This document shows, one piece after another, positions 41,380 through 50,796 of a stretch of 64,000 nt of DNA (positions are counted from its first letter, which is position 1; every line of letters begins with the position of its first letter). The DNA comes from Nitrospirota bacterium (GTDB taxonomy: Bacteria > Nitrospirota > JACRHJ01). Under the pieces are notes generated by a model, which saw only the letters and a program-made list of their open reading frames with translations, ran no database searches and was not told where the DNA came from. A program made the position numbers and the translations under genes. The stretch is from contig JAJYHX010000002.1 of the NCBI GenBank assembly GCA_021784575.1, positions 1 to 64,000 of the forward strand. The letters run 5' to 3'.

Positions 41380-42861
41380 TTGAACGGCAGGAACATATTG
41401 GCGGGATTCGGGACGGTTGCCGTGGCGGTCTTCGCGGCTTTTTATATTATTTCGGGCCAGAGGTGCGATGTCATGTCCGTTCCGGTGGTCACGGCGGTCG
41501 TCGTATTGTTTTTCCTGTCTTCGCTTGTCCTGTTTTCGTTCCGGAAGGACGACGACGCCCTGTTCTCCCCGATGGCCATGGCAGGGCTCGGGATACTGCT
41601 CTACTTCCTGTTCCCGGTAATCGATATGCTGCTCTTCCCCGGACAAGGGAAGGACCTGCACCTGCTGTATTACGGGCGCCTGACGGGCGACGACGAGCCG
41701 GTCGTTTTAAAGAGCGTCCTGCTTATGATCCTGGGGCTTGTCTTTTTCTATCTCGGATATGTCATGCGCCTGGGATCTGTCCTGAGCCGGATGTACCTGG
41801 TGCCTCCGGAGCATATATCATATAAGAAACTGCTGCCGGTCGTTTGGCTTTACCTCGTCTTCTTTGCGGTTGTCGCCTTTACGCTCCTTCACAACGTCGG
41901 AGGCGCATATAACCTGCTTACCACGCCGAGGGGAGACAGGCTGTTCCTTTTCGCAAAGGCCAGGGTTTCGTCATTTATGATTAATTACATTTTCATAATC
42001 GTCTTTTTAGTTTATTTCTACCACTCCAACACAGCGAGCAGGGGCTCTTTTTCCCTTTTCATCTTCACGCTGATTGCAGTCGTCGTATTTTTCAACATAT
42101 ATAACGCTTCAAGGCGCGATACGATATTTATCGTCATGTCACTGGTTGTCTATCATAACCTCGCGGTAAAAAAGATACGGTTTAAAACCGTCGCGCTGCT
42201 CACCGCCGCACTGCTCGCATTCTCGATTTTCATGGTATCGGCGAGGAACTACCTCCAGAACCCGGATTTCAGGGGCTCATTCGCCAGCTCGATGGCGGAT
42301 ATAACGTCTTCCGAGAGCGTACATGACAAGCTGGCGGTTTCTATGGATTATCCGTACGTCTACGACGCGCTTCTGAACATAATATCGGCTGTTCCCGAGA
42401 GGGTGCCGTACCTCTACGGAGAGACCTTTTTGAAGTTTGTTTATTTTCCCATACCGAGGTTTATATGGCCGGATAAACCGGAGACCGCGGCGCGCATTAT
42501 CGTGAAGAAGTTCTATCCGGAGCTCTACTCTACGGGGATGAGCATAAGCGCAAGTCCCATCGGCGAAGGATATTTCAATTTCGGCGCGCTTGGCGTTGCC
42601 GGAGTAATGTTCGTCCTTGGGATAATCGCAAGGTCGCTCAAAACTTACCATATGGCAAACAAAAACAACAAGGGGGCGGTGCTCCTTTATGCCGCCATGC
42701 TGCCCGGCGTATTTGAATATTTCAGGGGATATTTTTTTGAGACCACGCTCTATTACACGGTTGCCGCATTGCTGCTGTCGCTTGCCTTGTTCCTTTCAAG
42801 AGGAAAAGCGCCGCAGGCGGTAGCAGAGATGGCGGCTGCGGTGCCGGAAGGAGGGACTTGA
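41380..42861 (+). CDS. Wzy-type repeat-unit polymerase
   Basis: The 493-residue membrane protein has about 11 transmembrane segments and a large periplasmic loop (about 290-395) with SVHDKLAVSMDYPYVYDALL, GETFLKFVYFPIPRFIWPDK and SPIGEGYFNFGALGVAGVMF, the plan seen in O-antigen polymerases of the oligosaccharide-repeat-unit family. The start is TTG 41,380. It is the likelier repeat-unit polymerase, while the TPR-tailed protein upstream may act as ligase or second polymerase. Confidence 0.85.
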   Translation: MNGRNILAGFGTVAVAVFAAFYIISGQRCDVMSVPVVTAVVVLFFLSSLVLFSFRKDDDALFSPMAMAGLGILLYFLFPVIDMLLFPGQGKDLHLLYYGRLTGDDEPVVLKSVLLMILGLVFFYLGYVMRLGSVLSRMYLVPPEHISYKKLLPVVWLYLVFFAVVAFTLLHNVGGAYNLLTTPRGDRLFLFAKARVSSFMINYIFIIVFLVYFYHSNTASRGSFSLFIFTLIAVVVFFNIYNASRRDTIFIVMSLVVYHNLAVKKIRFKTVALLTAALLAFSIFMVSARNYLQNPDFRGSFASSMADITSSESVHDKLAVSMDYPYVYDALLNIISAVPERVPYLYGETFLKFVYFPIPRFIWPDKPETAARIIVKKFYPELYSTGMSISASPIGEGYFNFGALGVAGVMFVLGIIARSLKTYHMANKNNKGAVLLYAAMLPGVFEYFRGYFFETTLYYTVAALLLSLALFLSRGKAPQAVAEMAAAVPEGGT

Positions 42862-42865
42862 AGAC

Positions 42866-43567
42866 ATGGCGCTCGACGCGTATTACGACGAGGTATATAA
42901 AAACGAACAGATAGTTCTTGGCGATTTCCCCCCGCGCTTCCCGCGAAACAGGTTCGAGGCCCTGGCGAGCATATGTCCGTCCGGCCGGCGTGTCCTGGAG
43001 ATAGGGGCCGGTTCGGGAAGCGTTCTTTACAATATCAGGGACAAATTTGAAGAGCTTTACGGCCTCGAATTCTCCCCCGTAAGGTGCGGGAAAATGGAAG
43101 AGGCGTTCGGAAGAAGAAATATCAATTGCAGGTGCCTTGCCGGGAGCATCGAGAATACCCTCGATTTCACGGAAGGCTTTTTCGATGCGATTATATGGGC
43201 TGACGTGATCGAGCATGTGGTTGATTTGTGGAAGGCGATGGAAGAGATAAGAAGGCTCCTCGCCGCCGGCGGGGTCTTGATAACGATAACCCCCAACGTG
43301 GCGGCGATAAGGAGAAGGCTTGAACTTCTCATGGGGAATTTCCCTGCGACATCCGGCGCGCGGGAAGGCCTGGACGTCCGGGACGGAGAGCTCTTCGACG
43401 GCGGACACGTCCATTATTTCACGTTTTCGTCGCTGGAAGGGCTTTACAGGAGATACGGCATCGAGCCGACGGCGAGGTTTGGCTTCGGAAGGCTTGGAAG
43501 GGTTCATAACCTGTATCCTTCCCTCCTGTCCGGAGGGGCGTGCGTGGCGGGCCGGAAAAAGAATTGA
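42866..43567 (+). CDS. SAM-dependent class I methyltransferase
   Basis: The 233-residue product has the class I motif I GRRVLEIGAGSGSVLYNI (about 40-57), an acidic end of strand 2 (YGLEFSP), motif II/III FFDAIIWADVIEHVVDLWKA and AAGGVLITITPN. It belongs to the Methyltransf_11/23 group often found among sugar-transfer genes, so it may methylate the glycan or a chain end; the target is not known. The next gene starts inside its stop (TTGA). Confidence 0.88.
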   Translation: MALDAYYDEVYKNEQIVLGDFPPRFPRNRFEALASICPSGRRVLEIGAGSGSVLYNIRDKFEELYGLEFSPVRCGKMEEAFGRRNINCRCLAGSIENTLDFTEGFFDAIIWADVIEHVVDLWKAMEEIRRLLAAGGVLITITPNVAAIRRRLELLMGNFPATSGAREGLDVRDGELFDGGHVHYFTFSSLEGLYRRYGIEPTARFGFGRLGRVHNLYPSLLSGGACVAGRKKN

Positions 43568-44709
43568 AGATACTGCTCATTACCAATATGTTCACGCCCT
43601 ACTGGGTGCCGCTATTAAACGAGATTTCCAGACTCGCGGCAGAGCGGGGCTGGGCTTTCAGGGCGGCGGCCCTCTCCGGTATGGAGAGTAACCGGGCCTG
43701 GCGGCTCAATGCGGACAAATGCCGGTTCGACGCCGCCGTCATCCGGGGACTGGACGTAAAGACAAGCGAAAGGGGCCTGGCCGTGCGCTTAAACTGGGGG
43801 ATGCTGAAGGAATTGTCCGGGTATAATCCCGACGTGATAATCACGTCCGGTTACGATTCCATCGCCTATTGGCAGGCATTTCTCTATGCCAGGGCGACCG
43901 GCAGGAAATTCGTCCTCAGAAGCGGCACGACCATGATGAGCGCGGGGAGCGTCAGGGGCGCGCGAGGGCTGCTGAAGCGGCTCCTGATAAAAGGCTCGGA
44001 CGGTTTTATAGCCTATGGCACGAAGGCGAAGGAATACCTGGAATGCATCGGCGCCGACGGAAGCCGGATAAACATATGCATAAATACGGTGGATATGGAG
44101 TATTTCCGAGAAGGGGCAAAAACAGGTCGAGGCTCCGTGGATTTTGCAAGGAGGCGCGGCAGTTACCCGGAATTTCTCATGCTTTATTCCGGGCAGCTGA
44201 TAAGGCGGAAGGGACTGTCCCGCGCGCTGGCGGCCATCGACCGGCTTCACGACCCGGATATTGGCCTGATTGTCGTGGGTTCCGGGCCGCAGGAGGCCGA
44301 ACTGAAGCGGTTCTGCGAGGGCAGGGGCCTCAACGTGTATTTCGAGGGCTTTAAACAGCAGGACAGCCTGCCGGAATACTATGCGCTCGCGGATGTCTTC
44401 GTCCTGCCGTCGATAGACGAGGTCTGGGGCCTTGTAGTGAACGAGGCGCTCGCGGCGGGGCAGTATGTGCTCTGCTCGAAATACGCCGGCGCCGGGTATG
44501 ACCTCATAAGACCGGGCTGGAGCGGCGAACTCTTCGACCCGGACGACACGGACGGCCTCGCCGAAGCGATTATGCGCCTGAAGGCGAGCGCGCCGAAGAT
44601 AAGGGAAAGACGGGACGAAATCAGCAGGCGGGCTGTCGGGGAATTCGGCATCGAAAGGTCCGCGCAGGCGTTTATCGAGGCGTTCGAGTCGGTCTGGGGC
44701 GCGGCATGA
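43564..44709 (+). CDS. GT4-family glycosyltransferase
   Basis: The product of about 381 residues begins MKILLITNMFTPYWVPLLNE and has the GT-B fold: a C-terminal domain with LMLYSGQLIRRKGLSRALAA, VVGSGPQEAELKRF, and the acidic EX7E-type segment SIDEVWGLVVNEALAAG (about 279-295). Start TTG 43,564 is preferred over an earlier GTG because it overlaps the previous stop by 4 nt, as in the other genes here, and gives the family N-terminus. The donor sugar is unknown. Confidence 0.9.
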   Translation: MKILLITNMFTPYWVPLLNEISRLAAERGWAFRAAALSGMESNRAWRLNADKCRFDAAVIRGLDVKTSERGLAVRLNWGMLKELSGYNPDVIITSGYDSIAYWQAFLYARATGRKFVLRSGTTMMSAGSVRGARGLLKRLLIKGSDGFIAYGTKAKEYLECIGADGSRINICINTVDMEYFREGAKTGRGSVDFARRRGSYPEFLMLYSGQLIRRKGLSRALAAIDRLHDPDIGLIVVGSGPQEAELKRFCEGRGLNVYFEGFKQQDSLPEYYALADVFVLPSIDEVWGLVVNEALAAGQYVLCSKYAGAGYDLIRPGWSGELFDPDDTDGLAEAIMRLKASAPKIRERRDEISRRAVGEFGIERSAQAFIEAFESVWGAA

Positions 44710-45968
44710 GGGTATTGATGGTCAATACGGAATATTCGCGCGGGGGGGCGGCGCAGATGGCCCGGAGACTCCATGCTGCAATCAATGCCCGCGGCGTGTC
44801 CAGCGTCATCGCCTACGGGAGAGGCGGGAAGGCCGCGGATGGAAATTCCTACCGTTTCGGTCTGCTCCCGGAGGTTTACCTGCACGCCTTTCTCGCGCGG
44901 GTCGCCGGCATCCATGGATATGGAAGCTATATATCCACGAGGAGGCTCGAAAACTACATCCGGAAAAACGGCTTCGACGTGATGCACCTGCACAACCTGC
45001 ACGGATATTTTTTGGATTTGAGTTTCATACGGCGCCTGAAGGAAATGAAAAAACCCGTAGTCTGGACGCTGCACGACGGCTGGCCGGTAACGGGAAGGTG
45101 CCCGTATCTCTGCGAATGCGAAAGATGGAGAATCGGCTGCGGGGAATGCCCTGACCTTCGCGCCTATCCCCGGAGCTGGTTCTTGGATGCGTCGCCGCTC
45201 ATGCACCGCATAAAAATGGGATATTTCTGCGAAGGCTGGAGCCCTATTTTGGTTTTGCCCTCGCAGTGGCTTGCGAAGGGCATAAGGGAATCCTGCCTGG
45301 GCGGCCTGCGCATCGAGGTTATCCCCAACGGCGTGGATACCGCGGCTTTCAGCCCCGTGGACAGAAATGCCGCGAGGGCGAGGCTCGGCATAGCCAGGGA
45401 CAGGAAAGTGGCGCTCCTGATGGCCGCGAACCTGAAAGACCGCCGGAAGGGAGCGGGCTATTTCTTCGAAGCGCTGAAATACATAAACAACGACAACCTC
45501 ACCGTCCTGCTTGTGGGCAGGAAGGTGGAGACAGGCGATGCGGCGGGGAAATACGATATACGGCAGACGGGCTTCGTCTCCGGCGTCCGGGCGCTTGCGG
45601 ACATCTACAACGCGGCGGACGTGTTCTGCGTCACGTATCTGAACGACAACTTCCCGAACACGGTGCTCGAGTCCATGTCCTGCGGCACGCCGGTCGCCGG
45701 GTTCGATTCCGGCGGGGTCTCGGAGCAGGTTACGGAAGGATGCGGCATACTCGTGCCGCCGCGGGACGCGGAAGCGCTTGGCTGCGCGATAGACAGGCTC
45801 CTGCGGGACGAGGCGCTGCGCGCGTCATGCGGCGACGCCGCAAGGAAGAAGGCCGTCGGCGAATACGGCATGGATAAATTTGCATCCCGGTATATCGCCC
45901 TTTACGGCGAACTAATGCAGGACCGCTCCGGCGGTCCTGCGCGGCATGAAAGCGCAGGCCCGCATTGA
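44706..45968 (+). CDS. GT4-family glycosyltransferase (WcaC-like)
   Basis: The 420-residue product starts MRVLMVNTEYSRGGAAQMAR and carries VMHLHNLHGYFLDLSFIRRL (about 94-113), VVWTLHDGWPVTGRCPYLCE with a Cys-rich stretch CECERWRIGCGECPDL, IEVIPNGVDTAAFSP and the EX7E segment NFPNTVLESMSCGTPVAGFD. The 'LHD...GxCxY...C..W..GC..CP' block is typical of the WcaC-like branch acting in colanic-acid-type exopolysaccharides. It overlaps the previous gene by ATGA and the next by TTGA. Confidence 0.92.
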   Translation: MRVLMVNTEYSRGGAAQMARRLHAAINARGVSSVIAYGRGGKAADGNSYRFGLLPEVYLHAFLARVAGIHGYGSYISTRRLENYIRKNGFDVMHLHNLHGYFLDLSFIRRLKEMKKPVVWTLHDGWPVTGRCPYLCECERWRIGCGECPDLRAYPRSWFLDASPLMHRIKMGYFCEGWSPILVLPSQWLAKGIRESCLGGLRIEVIPNGVDTAAFSPVDRNAARARLGIARDRKVALLMAANLKDRRKGAGYFFEALKYINNDNLTVLLVGRKVETGDAAGKYDIRQTGFVSGVRALADIYNAADVFCVTYLNDNFPNTVLESMSCGTPVAGFDSGGVSEQVTEGCGILVPPRDAEALGCAIDRLLRDEALRASCGDAARKKAVGEYGMDKFASRYIALYGELMQDRSGGPARHESAGPH

Positions 45969-46723
45969 AGATGTCGGTAATCACCGTCTCATACAACTCC
46001 GCGGCGACCATCGAGGACACCATAAGAAGCGTGGCCGGCCAGAGATGCGGGGACGTGGAATACATAGTCGTGGACGGCGGCTCGACCGACGGCACACCGG
46101 ACATAATAAAAAGATACGAATGCAATATCTCCAGGTGGGTAAGCGAGAAGGACGGCGGGATATACGACGCGATGAACAAGGGCATAAAGATGTCCACCGG
46201 CGATGTTGTCGGCATTTTGAACTCGGACGATGTATACGCGGGCGCGGACGTGCTCGCTATGGTCGCGGAGGCGTTCGGAAGGGGAGACGACTGCTGCTAC
46301 TCGGACCTGGCCTATGTCAGCCGCGACATGAAGAACGTCGTCAGGCGCTGGAAATCTGGAGAATACAGGCCCGGCAGATTCCGCATCGGGTGGCACCCGC
46401 CGCACCCGTCGTTTTTCGTAAGGCGTGAAATATACGACCGGTACGGCATGTTTAACCGGGATTTCAGGATAGCGGCCGATTACGAGATCATGCTTCGGTT
46501 CATGGAGCGCCACAAGATAGCCGCGGCATACCTGCCGGAGGTTACCGTAAAGATGAGAGTGGGAGGCGAGAGCGGCAAAAGCCTCATGAACATCATCAGG
46601 GCCAACGCGGAGGTAAGGCGGGCGTGGCTTGAGAACGGGTTGAAGCCGCCTCCGTTGATATATATCAGGAAGCCGTTATCCAAGTTAAGGCAGTTGTCGT
46701 TGATCGGGAGGCGGGAAAAATGA
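45965..46723 (+). CDS. GT2-family glycosyltransferase (WcaE-like)
   Basis: The 252-residue product has a GT-A fold: [36 protein letters not shown] (about 37-52), [16 protein letters not shown], and [11 protein letters not shown] with the DxD-like metal site. The text '[14 protein letters not shown]' is typical of WcaE-like transferases. The start is TTG 45,965 overlapping the previous stop; an ATG two codons later is also possible. It overlaps gmd by ATGA. Confidence 0.92.
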   Translation: MKMSVITVSYNSAATIEDTIRSVAGQRCGDVEYIVVDGGSTDGTPDIIKRYECNISRWVSEKDGGIYDAMNKGIKMSTGDVVGILNSDDVYAGADVLAMVAEAFGRGDDCCYSDLAYVSRDMKNVVRRWKSGEYRPGRFRIGWHPPHPSFFVRREIYDRYGMFNRDFRIAADYEIMLRFMERHKIAAAYLPEVTVKMRVGGESGKSLMNIIRANAEVRRAWLENGLKPPPLIYIRKPLSKLRQLSLIGRREK

Positions 46724-47811
46724 GAGAGAAACGCGCACTGATTTCGGGCATTACGGGGCAGGACGGCGCATACCTTGCGGAACTGCTTCTCCTGAAGGGA
46801 TACGAGGTCCACGGCATAAAGAGGCGCGCATCGCTCTTCAACACGGACAGGATAGACGGGTTCTATGAAGACCCGCACGAGGGCGGGACGGACTTCCGGC
46901 TCCACTACGGGGACATGACCGATTCGACAAACCTCATAAGGATAATCCAGGAAGTCCAGCCGGACGAGATTTACAACCTTGCCGCGCAGAGCCACGTGCA
47001 GGTGTCTTTCGAGACGGCGGAATACACCGCGAACGCGGACGCGCTCGGGACGCTCCGGCTTCTTGAGGCGATACGAATCCTCGGCATGTCGGGCTACGTG
47101 CGTTTCTATCAGGCTTCGACGAGCGAGCTCTACGGGCTTGTCCGGAAAACCCCGCAGGACGAAAAGACGCCTTTTTATCCGAGGAGTCCTTACGCGGCGG
47201 CGAAGCTCTACGCCTATTGGATTGCCGTCAACTACCGCGAGGCTTACGGCATCCACGCGTCGAACGGCATACTCTTCAACCACGAATCACCGCTCCGGGG
47301 CGAGACGTTCGTCACGAGGAAAATAACCAGGGCGGTCGCAAGGATTACGCTGGGGCTTTGCGGGAAGCTCTACCTCGGCAACCTCGACGCAAGGCGGGAC
47401 TGGGGACACGCCCGCGATTACGCGGAAGGGATGTGGATGATACTCCAGCACCACTGTCCCGACGATTTCTGCCTCGCCACTGGCGAGAACCACTCCGTAA
47501 GGGAATTCGTCGAGCTTGCGTTCAGGGAGGCCGGAATCGACATCGTCTGGGAGGGAGACGGAACGGACGAGAGAGGCATTGACGCCGCTACCGGGAATAC
47601 GCTTGTCGAAATCGACGAGAGGTATTTCAGGCCGACCGAGGTGCACGCGCTGCTCGGCGATTCTTCCAAGGCCAGAAGCATGCTGGGCTGGAGCCCTAAG
47701 GTGAGCTTCAATGAGCTTGTGAGCGAGATGGTTCGGGCGGATTTGATTGAAGCGGAAAAGGAGGCGCTGTTAAAAAGAAAAGGTTACAGGGTATTAAACT
47801 GCCATGAATAA
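46720..47811 (+). CDS. gmd: GDP-mannose 4,6-dehydratase
   Basis: Gmd makes GDP-4-keto-6-deoxymannose from GDP-mannose with a bound NADP, giving precursors of fucose, rhamnose or perosamine-type sugars. The 363-residue product has [36 protein letters not shown], the catalytic block [10 protein letters not shown] and [10 protein letters not shown] (Tyr/Lys), and [17 protein letters not shown]. It suggests a deoxyhexose in the polymer; no second-step enzyme (such as fcl or rmd) is visible in the window. Confidence 0.96.
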   Translation: MREKRALISGITGQDGAYLAELLLLKGYEVHGIKRRASLFNTDRIDGFYEDPHEGGTDFRLHYGDMTDSTNLIRIIQEVQPDEIYNLAAQSHVQVSFETAEYTANADALGTLRLLEAIRILGMSGYVRFYQASTSELYGLVRKTPQDEKTPFYPRSPYAAAKLYAYWIAVNYREAYGIHASNGILFNHESPLRGETFVTRKITRAVARITLGLCGKLYLGNLDARRDWGHARDYAEGMWMILQHHCPDDFCLATGENHSVREFVELAFREAGIDIVWEGDGTDERGIDAATGNTLVEIDERYFRPTEVHALLGDSSKARSMLGWSPKVSFNELVSEMVRADLIEAEKEALLKRKGYRVLNCHE

Positions 47812-47865
47812 ATGCGCCGCGGTTATAGTGGTCCGGACAGGCGGTGCATGCTCCGGGAGGTTTGC

Positions 47866-49251
47866 GTGATAAGAATCTGGGGCCGGGTGCTTAACGGGAA
47901 CATCCTCTGGATTACGCTGGCCGACCTCTTCATTTTCTTCTTCGCCGTCATCCTCGCGGTCTTCGTGAGGCTGGAGCCGGACGAGGCCCGCTTCTATGCG
48001 GCGGGACACCTCCTGCCCATCGCGTTTCTGCCGCTTGTTTTTTTCGTGTGTTTCATAATCGCCGACCTATACGACATGAAGAAGGATTTCAGGAGCGCCC
48101 GCCATATTCTTGACGTATTCTCCGCCTGCGCGGCCGCCATGTTCTTATCCGCCGCCCTGTTTTATTCCTCGATGCAATATCTCGGCAGGGGCGTGTTCGC
48201 CGTCTCAGGCGTCCTTATATTCCTCTCCGCCTCGCTCGTCAGGTCCGTCTCGACATCGCTCGGCTCGAAAGAGCGCTGGCAGAAAAAGGTTTTAATCGTC
48301 GGCGCCGGGGCCGCCGGAGAAAAACTTCTAAGGACGGTGGCCGACAATCCGTGCTGCGGCATAAACGTCGCCGGTTTTGTGGATGACGACCCGTCGAAGA
48401 CCGGCAGTACCGTGCGCGGGAAGCCCGTATACGGCACCAGCGGCGACCTTATCGACGTTTCCGTCAGGCTGAATGCGGATATAGTCGCCGTATGCGTGAC
48501 GGGCCGCAAGAGCGACAGCCTCGCCCGGAACCTCGTAAGGTGCCATTACAACCACATCACGGTGGTGGACATGCCGAGCGTATTCGAGGCCATAACCGGA
48601 AAGCTCCCGCTTGACAACATCACGAACGACTGGCTCCTGACCAATGCGATTTCCGGCAGCCGCGGAGCCTACAGGAAGACCAAGAGGCTTCTCGACATAA
48701 TATTTTCGCTCCTGCTGCTGTATATTTCTTCGCCGATAGCGCTTCTTGCGGCCATAGCCGTGAAGCTCGATTCGAGGGGCGGGATTTTCTACAAGCAGGA
48801 GCGCGTCGGGATGAACTTCCGGAAGTTTAAAATCCTGAAGCTCAGGACCATGATTGATAACGCGGATAAAGGCGGCGGACCGACCCCGGCGGTAAGGAAC
48901 GACCCGAGGGTGACGCGCGCGGGGCGAATCATAAGGAAACTGCGGATAGACGAGATCCCGCAGCTCATAAATGTCCTTATGGGCGATATGAGCTTTGTGG
49001 GCCCAAGGCCCGATATAGAAAACATCGTGACGGCGCTCAACAGTGAGATACCGTCCTACGGCTACCGGCTGACCGTCAAGCCCGGCATTACCGGATGGGC
49101 GCAGGTTTGCCGCTGTCCCGCCGTTACAAAAGAGGAGTTCGTGGAAAAGCTGCGCTACGACCTCTACTACATAAAGAACATGTCAGTCATGCTCGATATG
49201 CTTATCGTGCTGAAGACCATACGCACCGTGCTTACCTTCGGAGGACATTAA
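47866..49251 (+). CDS. Priming polyprenyl glycosylphosphotransferase (WbaP/WcaJ-like)
   Basis: The product of about 461 residues has four or five N-terminal transmembrane helices, a central nucleotide-binding-like domain (VLIVGAGAAGEKLLRTVADN; IVGAGxAG), another membrane helix and the C-terminal catalytic domain: KRLLDIIFSLLLLYISSPIA, IFYKQERVGMNFRKFKILKL, RKLRIDEIPQLINVLMGDMS, FVGPRPDIENIV and KPGITGWAQV. It loads the first sugar phosphate onto undecaprenyl phosphate. GTG 47,866 with GGGAGG before it is preferred to the upstream ATG 47,848 or an earlier frame start. It closes the polysaccharide operon. Confidence 0.93.
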   Translation: MIRIWGRVLNGNILWITLADLFIFFFAVILAVFVRLEPDEARFYAAGHLLPIAFLPLVFFVCFIIADLYDMKKDFRSARHILDVFSACAAAMFLSAALFYSSMQYLGRGVFAVSGVLIFLSASLVRSVSTSLGSKERWQKKVLIVGAGAAGEKLLRTVADNPCCGINVAGFVDDDPSKTGSTVRGKPVYGTSGDLIDVSVRLNADIVAVCVTGRKSDSLARNLVRCHYNHITVVDMPSVFEAITGKLPLDNITNDWLLTNAISGSRGAYRKTKRLLDIIFSLLLLYISSPIALLAAIAVKLDSRGGIFYKQERVGMNFRKFKILKLRTMIDNADKGGGPTPAVRNDPRVTRAGRIIRKLRIDEIPQLINVLMGDMSFVGPRPDIENIVTALNSEIPSYGYRLTVKPGITGWAQVCRCPAVTKEEFVEKLRYDLYYIKNMSVMLDMLIVLKTIRTVLTFGGH

Positions 49252-49278
49252 CAGGTTTTTAGCGGCCTTGGCCGGGGA

Positions 49279-49375
49279 GGGAGCATTTCCTTCAAAAAAT
49301 TATTATTCACAACTACACGTTAACGGCAATAGTCCTGTTTTACGTTCAAGATAATTTTTCTCCGGGAATGCTCCC
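49279..49375. other. Long-range inverted repeat in the leader of the radical SAM gene
   Basis: GGGAGCATTTCC at 49,279-49,290 and GGGAATGCTCCC at 49,364-49,375 pair at 11 of 12 positions over a 73-nt AT-rich loop. A small palindrome CGGCCTTGGCCG lies just before it (49,263-49,274). The structure ends 30 nt before the promoter at 49,405, so it belongs to the end of the polysaccharide transcript or to a regulatory site. Confidence 0.5.
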
Positions 49376-49404
49376 CCCACGGCTGATACAGAGGGTAAAT
49401 CTTG

Positions 49405-49433
49405 TTGACTATAAAACTGTAATTATTTATGAT
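49405..49433 (+). promoter_or_regulatory. Promoter of the radical SAM-birA unit
   Basis: TTGACT at 49,405-49,410 and TATGAT at 49,428-49,433 with 17-nt spacing. Transcription would start near 49,440, about 25 nt before the gene, so this gene does not depend on the polysaccharide promoter. Confidence 0.75.
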
Positions 49434-49464
49434 TACCGCTTAAGGAAAAAATCTGGAGGCGGCG

Positions 49465-50796
49465 ATGAGAATAAAACTTATAATGCCGGCATGGCCCAAG
49501 TCCTCGCTGTGGGGAAAGATGGGCTCCGGAATCCCTTCCCTCTCTCTCGCCACCGTCGCGGCCCTTACCCCGCCGGAACACGAGGTAAGCATAATCTACG
49601 ACGAAAAAGGCCCCATAGACTACGACGGCCCAGTGGACGTCGTTGGCATGACCGGCATGACGCCCGTATCGAAACGCGCATACGAGATTTCCGCCGAGTT
49701 CAGGAAGCGCGGCGTATTCACCGTCATGGGCGGCATCCACGCCACGATGGTCCCGGAAGAGGCCGCGCTGCATTTCGATTCCGTCATAGTCGGCGAGGGC
49801 GAGCGCACCTGGCAGGCGCTCCTCCGGGACTACGAAAAGGGACGCGGCCACGTGAAGAAATTCTACAAAAACGATGGCCTCGTCGACCTTGAGACCGAAT
49901 CTCCCGTCCCGCGCCTGGACTTCTACCGTAAGCAGGGCTTCTTTCTCCCGAACATCATCCAGACCACGCGGGGATGCCCGTTCAACTGCGAGTTCTGCAC
50001 GGTAACGAAGTTCTTCGGACGCTCTTACCGGCACAAGTCCCACGCGCAGGTGGTGAGGGAGATAGAGGCGATGGACAGGGACAGATTCCGCGGCAACGAG
50101 GTGTTTTTCTGCGACGACAACATCGTTGCGAACAGGAGTTTCCTGATGCGGATGTGCGACGACATCACGCCGTTCAAGATAAACTGGTACGCCCAGAGCA
50201 CGGCGGCTGTCGCGGACGACGACGAAGTATTAAGGAAGATGGAGCAGGCCGGGTGCAAGGTGCTTTTCGTCGGGTTCGACTCGCTGAACCAGGAGTCCCT
50301 CGACGGCATAGACAAGGGACACAACGTCGTGGAGAAGTATGCGACGGTGGTGAAGAAGTTCCACGACAGGGGCATCAGCATACACGGCTCGTTCATGTTC
50401 GGCTTCGACCACGACGGAATAGACGTATTTCGCAAGTTCATAGACTTCGGGATGAAGGTGAAGCTCGACGCCGCGTTCCTGACGATTGTGACGCCTTTTC
50501 CCGGGACGCGCATACACGAAAGGCTCAAGGCCGAGGGCCGCATCTTCGACTACGACTGGGAGCGCTACGACATATCGACAGTCGTTTATCAGCCCGCGAA
50601 GCTGTCCGTGAAGGACCTCCAGGAAGGCTACTGGTGGATGTTCCGCGAGTTCCATACCTATCCGAATATCTTCAAACGCCTCTGGAGAAGCACGCCCTCC
50701 TGGCTCATCAACCCCGGCTCGAACATGGTCTTCAAGGTCTTCGGCGGCAGGACTTTCCCGAAAGTAAAGAATAAAGAGCGGTTTATTAATGTCTGA
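49465..50796 (+). CDS. B12-binding-domain radical SAM enzyme
   Basis: The 443-residue product has an N-terminal cobalamin-binding-like Rossmann domain (about 1-140; EVSIIYDEKGPIDYDGPVDV, TVMGGIHATMVPEEA, VGEGERTWQALL) and a radical SAM core with TTRGCPFNCEFCTV, where Cys171, Cys175 and Cys178 should bind the [4Fe-4S] cluster. FFCDDNIVANRSFLMRM and the VGFDSLNQESLD block are typical of the Elp3/MiaB-like class of B12 radical SAM enzymes. The C-terminal 90 residues (YQPAKLSVKDLQEGYWWMFR) are common to methylase-like members involved in lipid or natural-product changes. The substrate is unknown. birA overlaps its end by 8 nt. Confidence 0.9.
   Translation: MRIKLIMPAWPKSSLWGKMGSGIPSLSLATVAALTPPEHEVSIIYDEKGPIDYDGPVDVVGMTGMTPVSKRAYEISAEFRKRGVFTVMGGIHATMVPEEAALHFDSVIVGEGERTWQALLRDYEKGRGHVKKFYKNDGLVDLETESPVPRLDFYRKQGFFLPNIIQTTRGCPFNCEFCTVTKFFGRSYRHKSHAQVVREIEAMDRDRFRGNEVFFCDDNIVANRSFLMRMCDDITPFKINWYAQSTAAVADDDEVLRKMEQAGCKVLFVGFDSLNQESLDGIDKGHNVVEKYATVVKKFHDRGISIHGSFMFGFDHDGIDVFRKFIDFGMKVKLDAAFLTIVTPFPGTRIHERLKAEGRIFDYDWERYDISTVVYQPAKLSVKDLQEGYWWMFREFHTYPNIFKRLWRSTPSWLINPGSNMVFKVFGGRTFPKVKNKERFINV

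Noticed and set aside
47812-47865. Upstream extension of the glycosylphosphotransferase from base 47,812
   Set aside because: The extra residues are unlike the family N-terminus and there is no ribosome site there, while GGGAGG precedes GTG 47,866.
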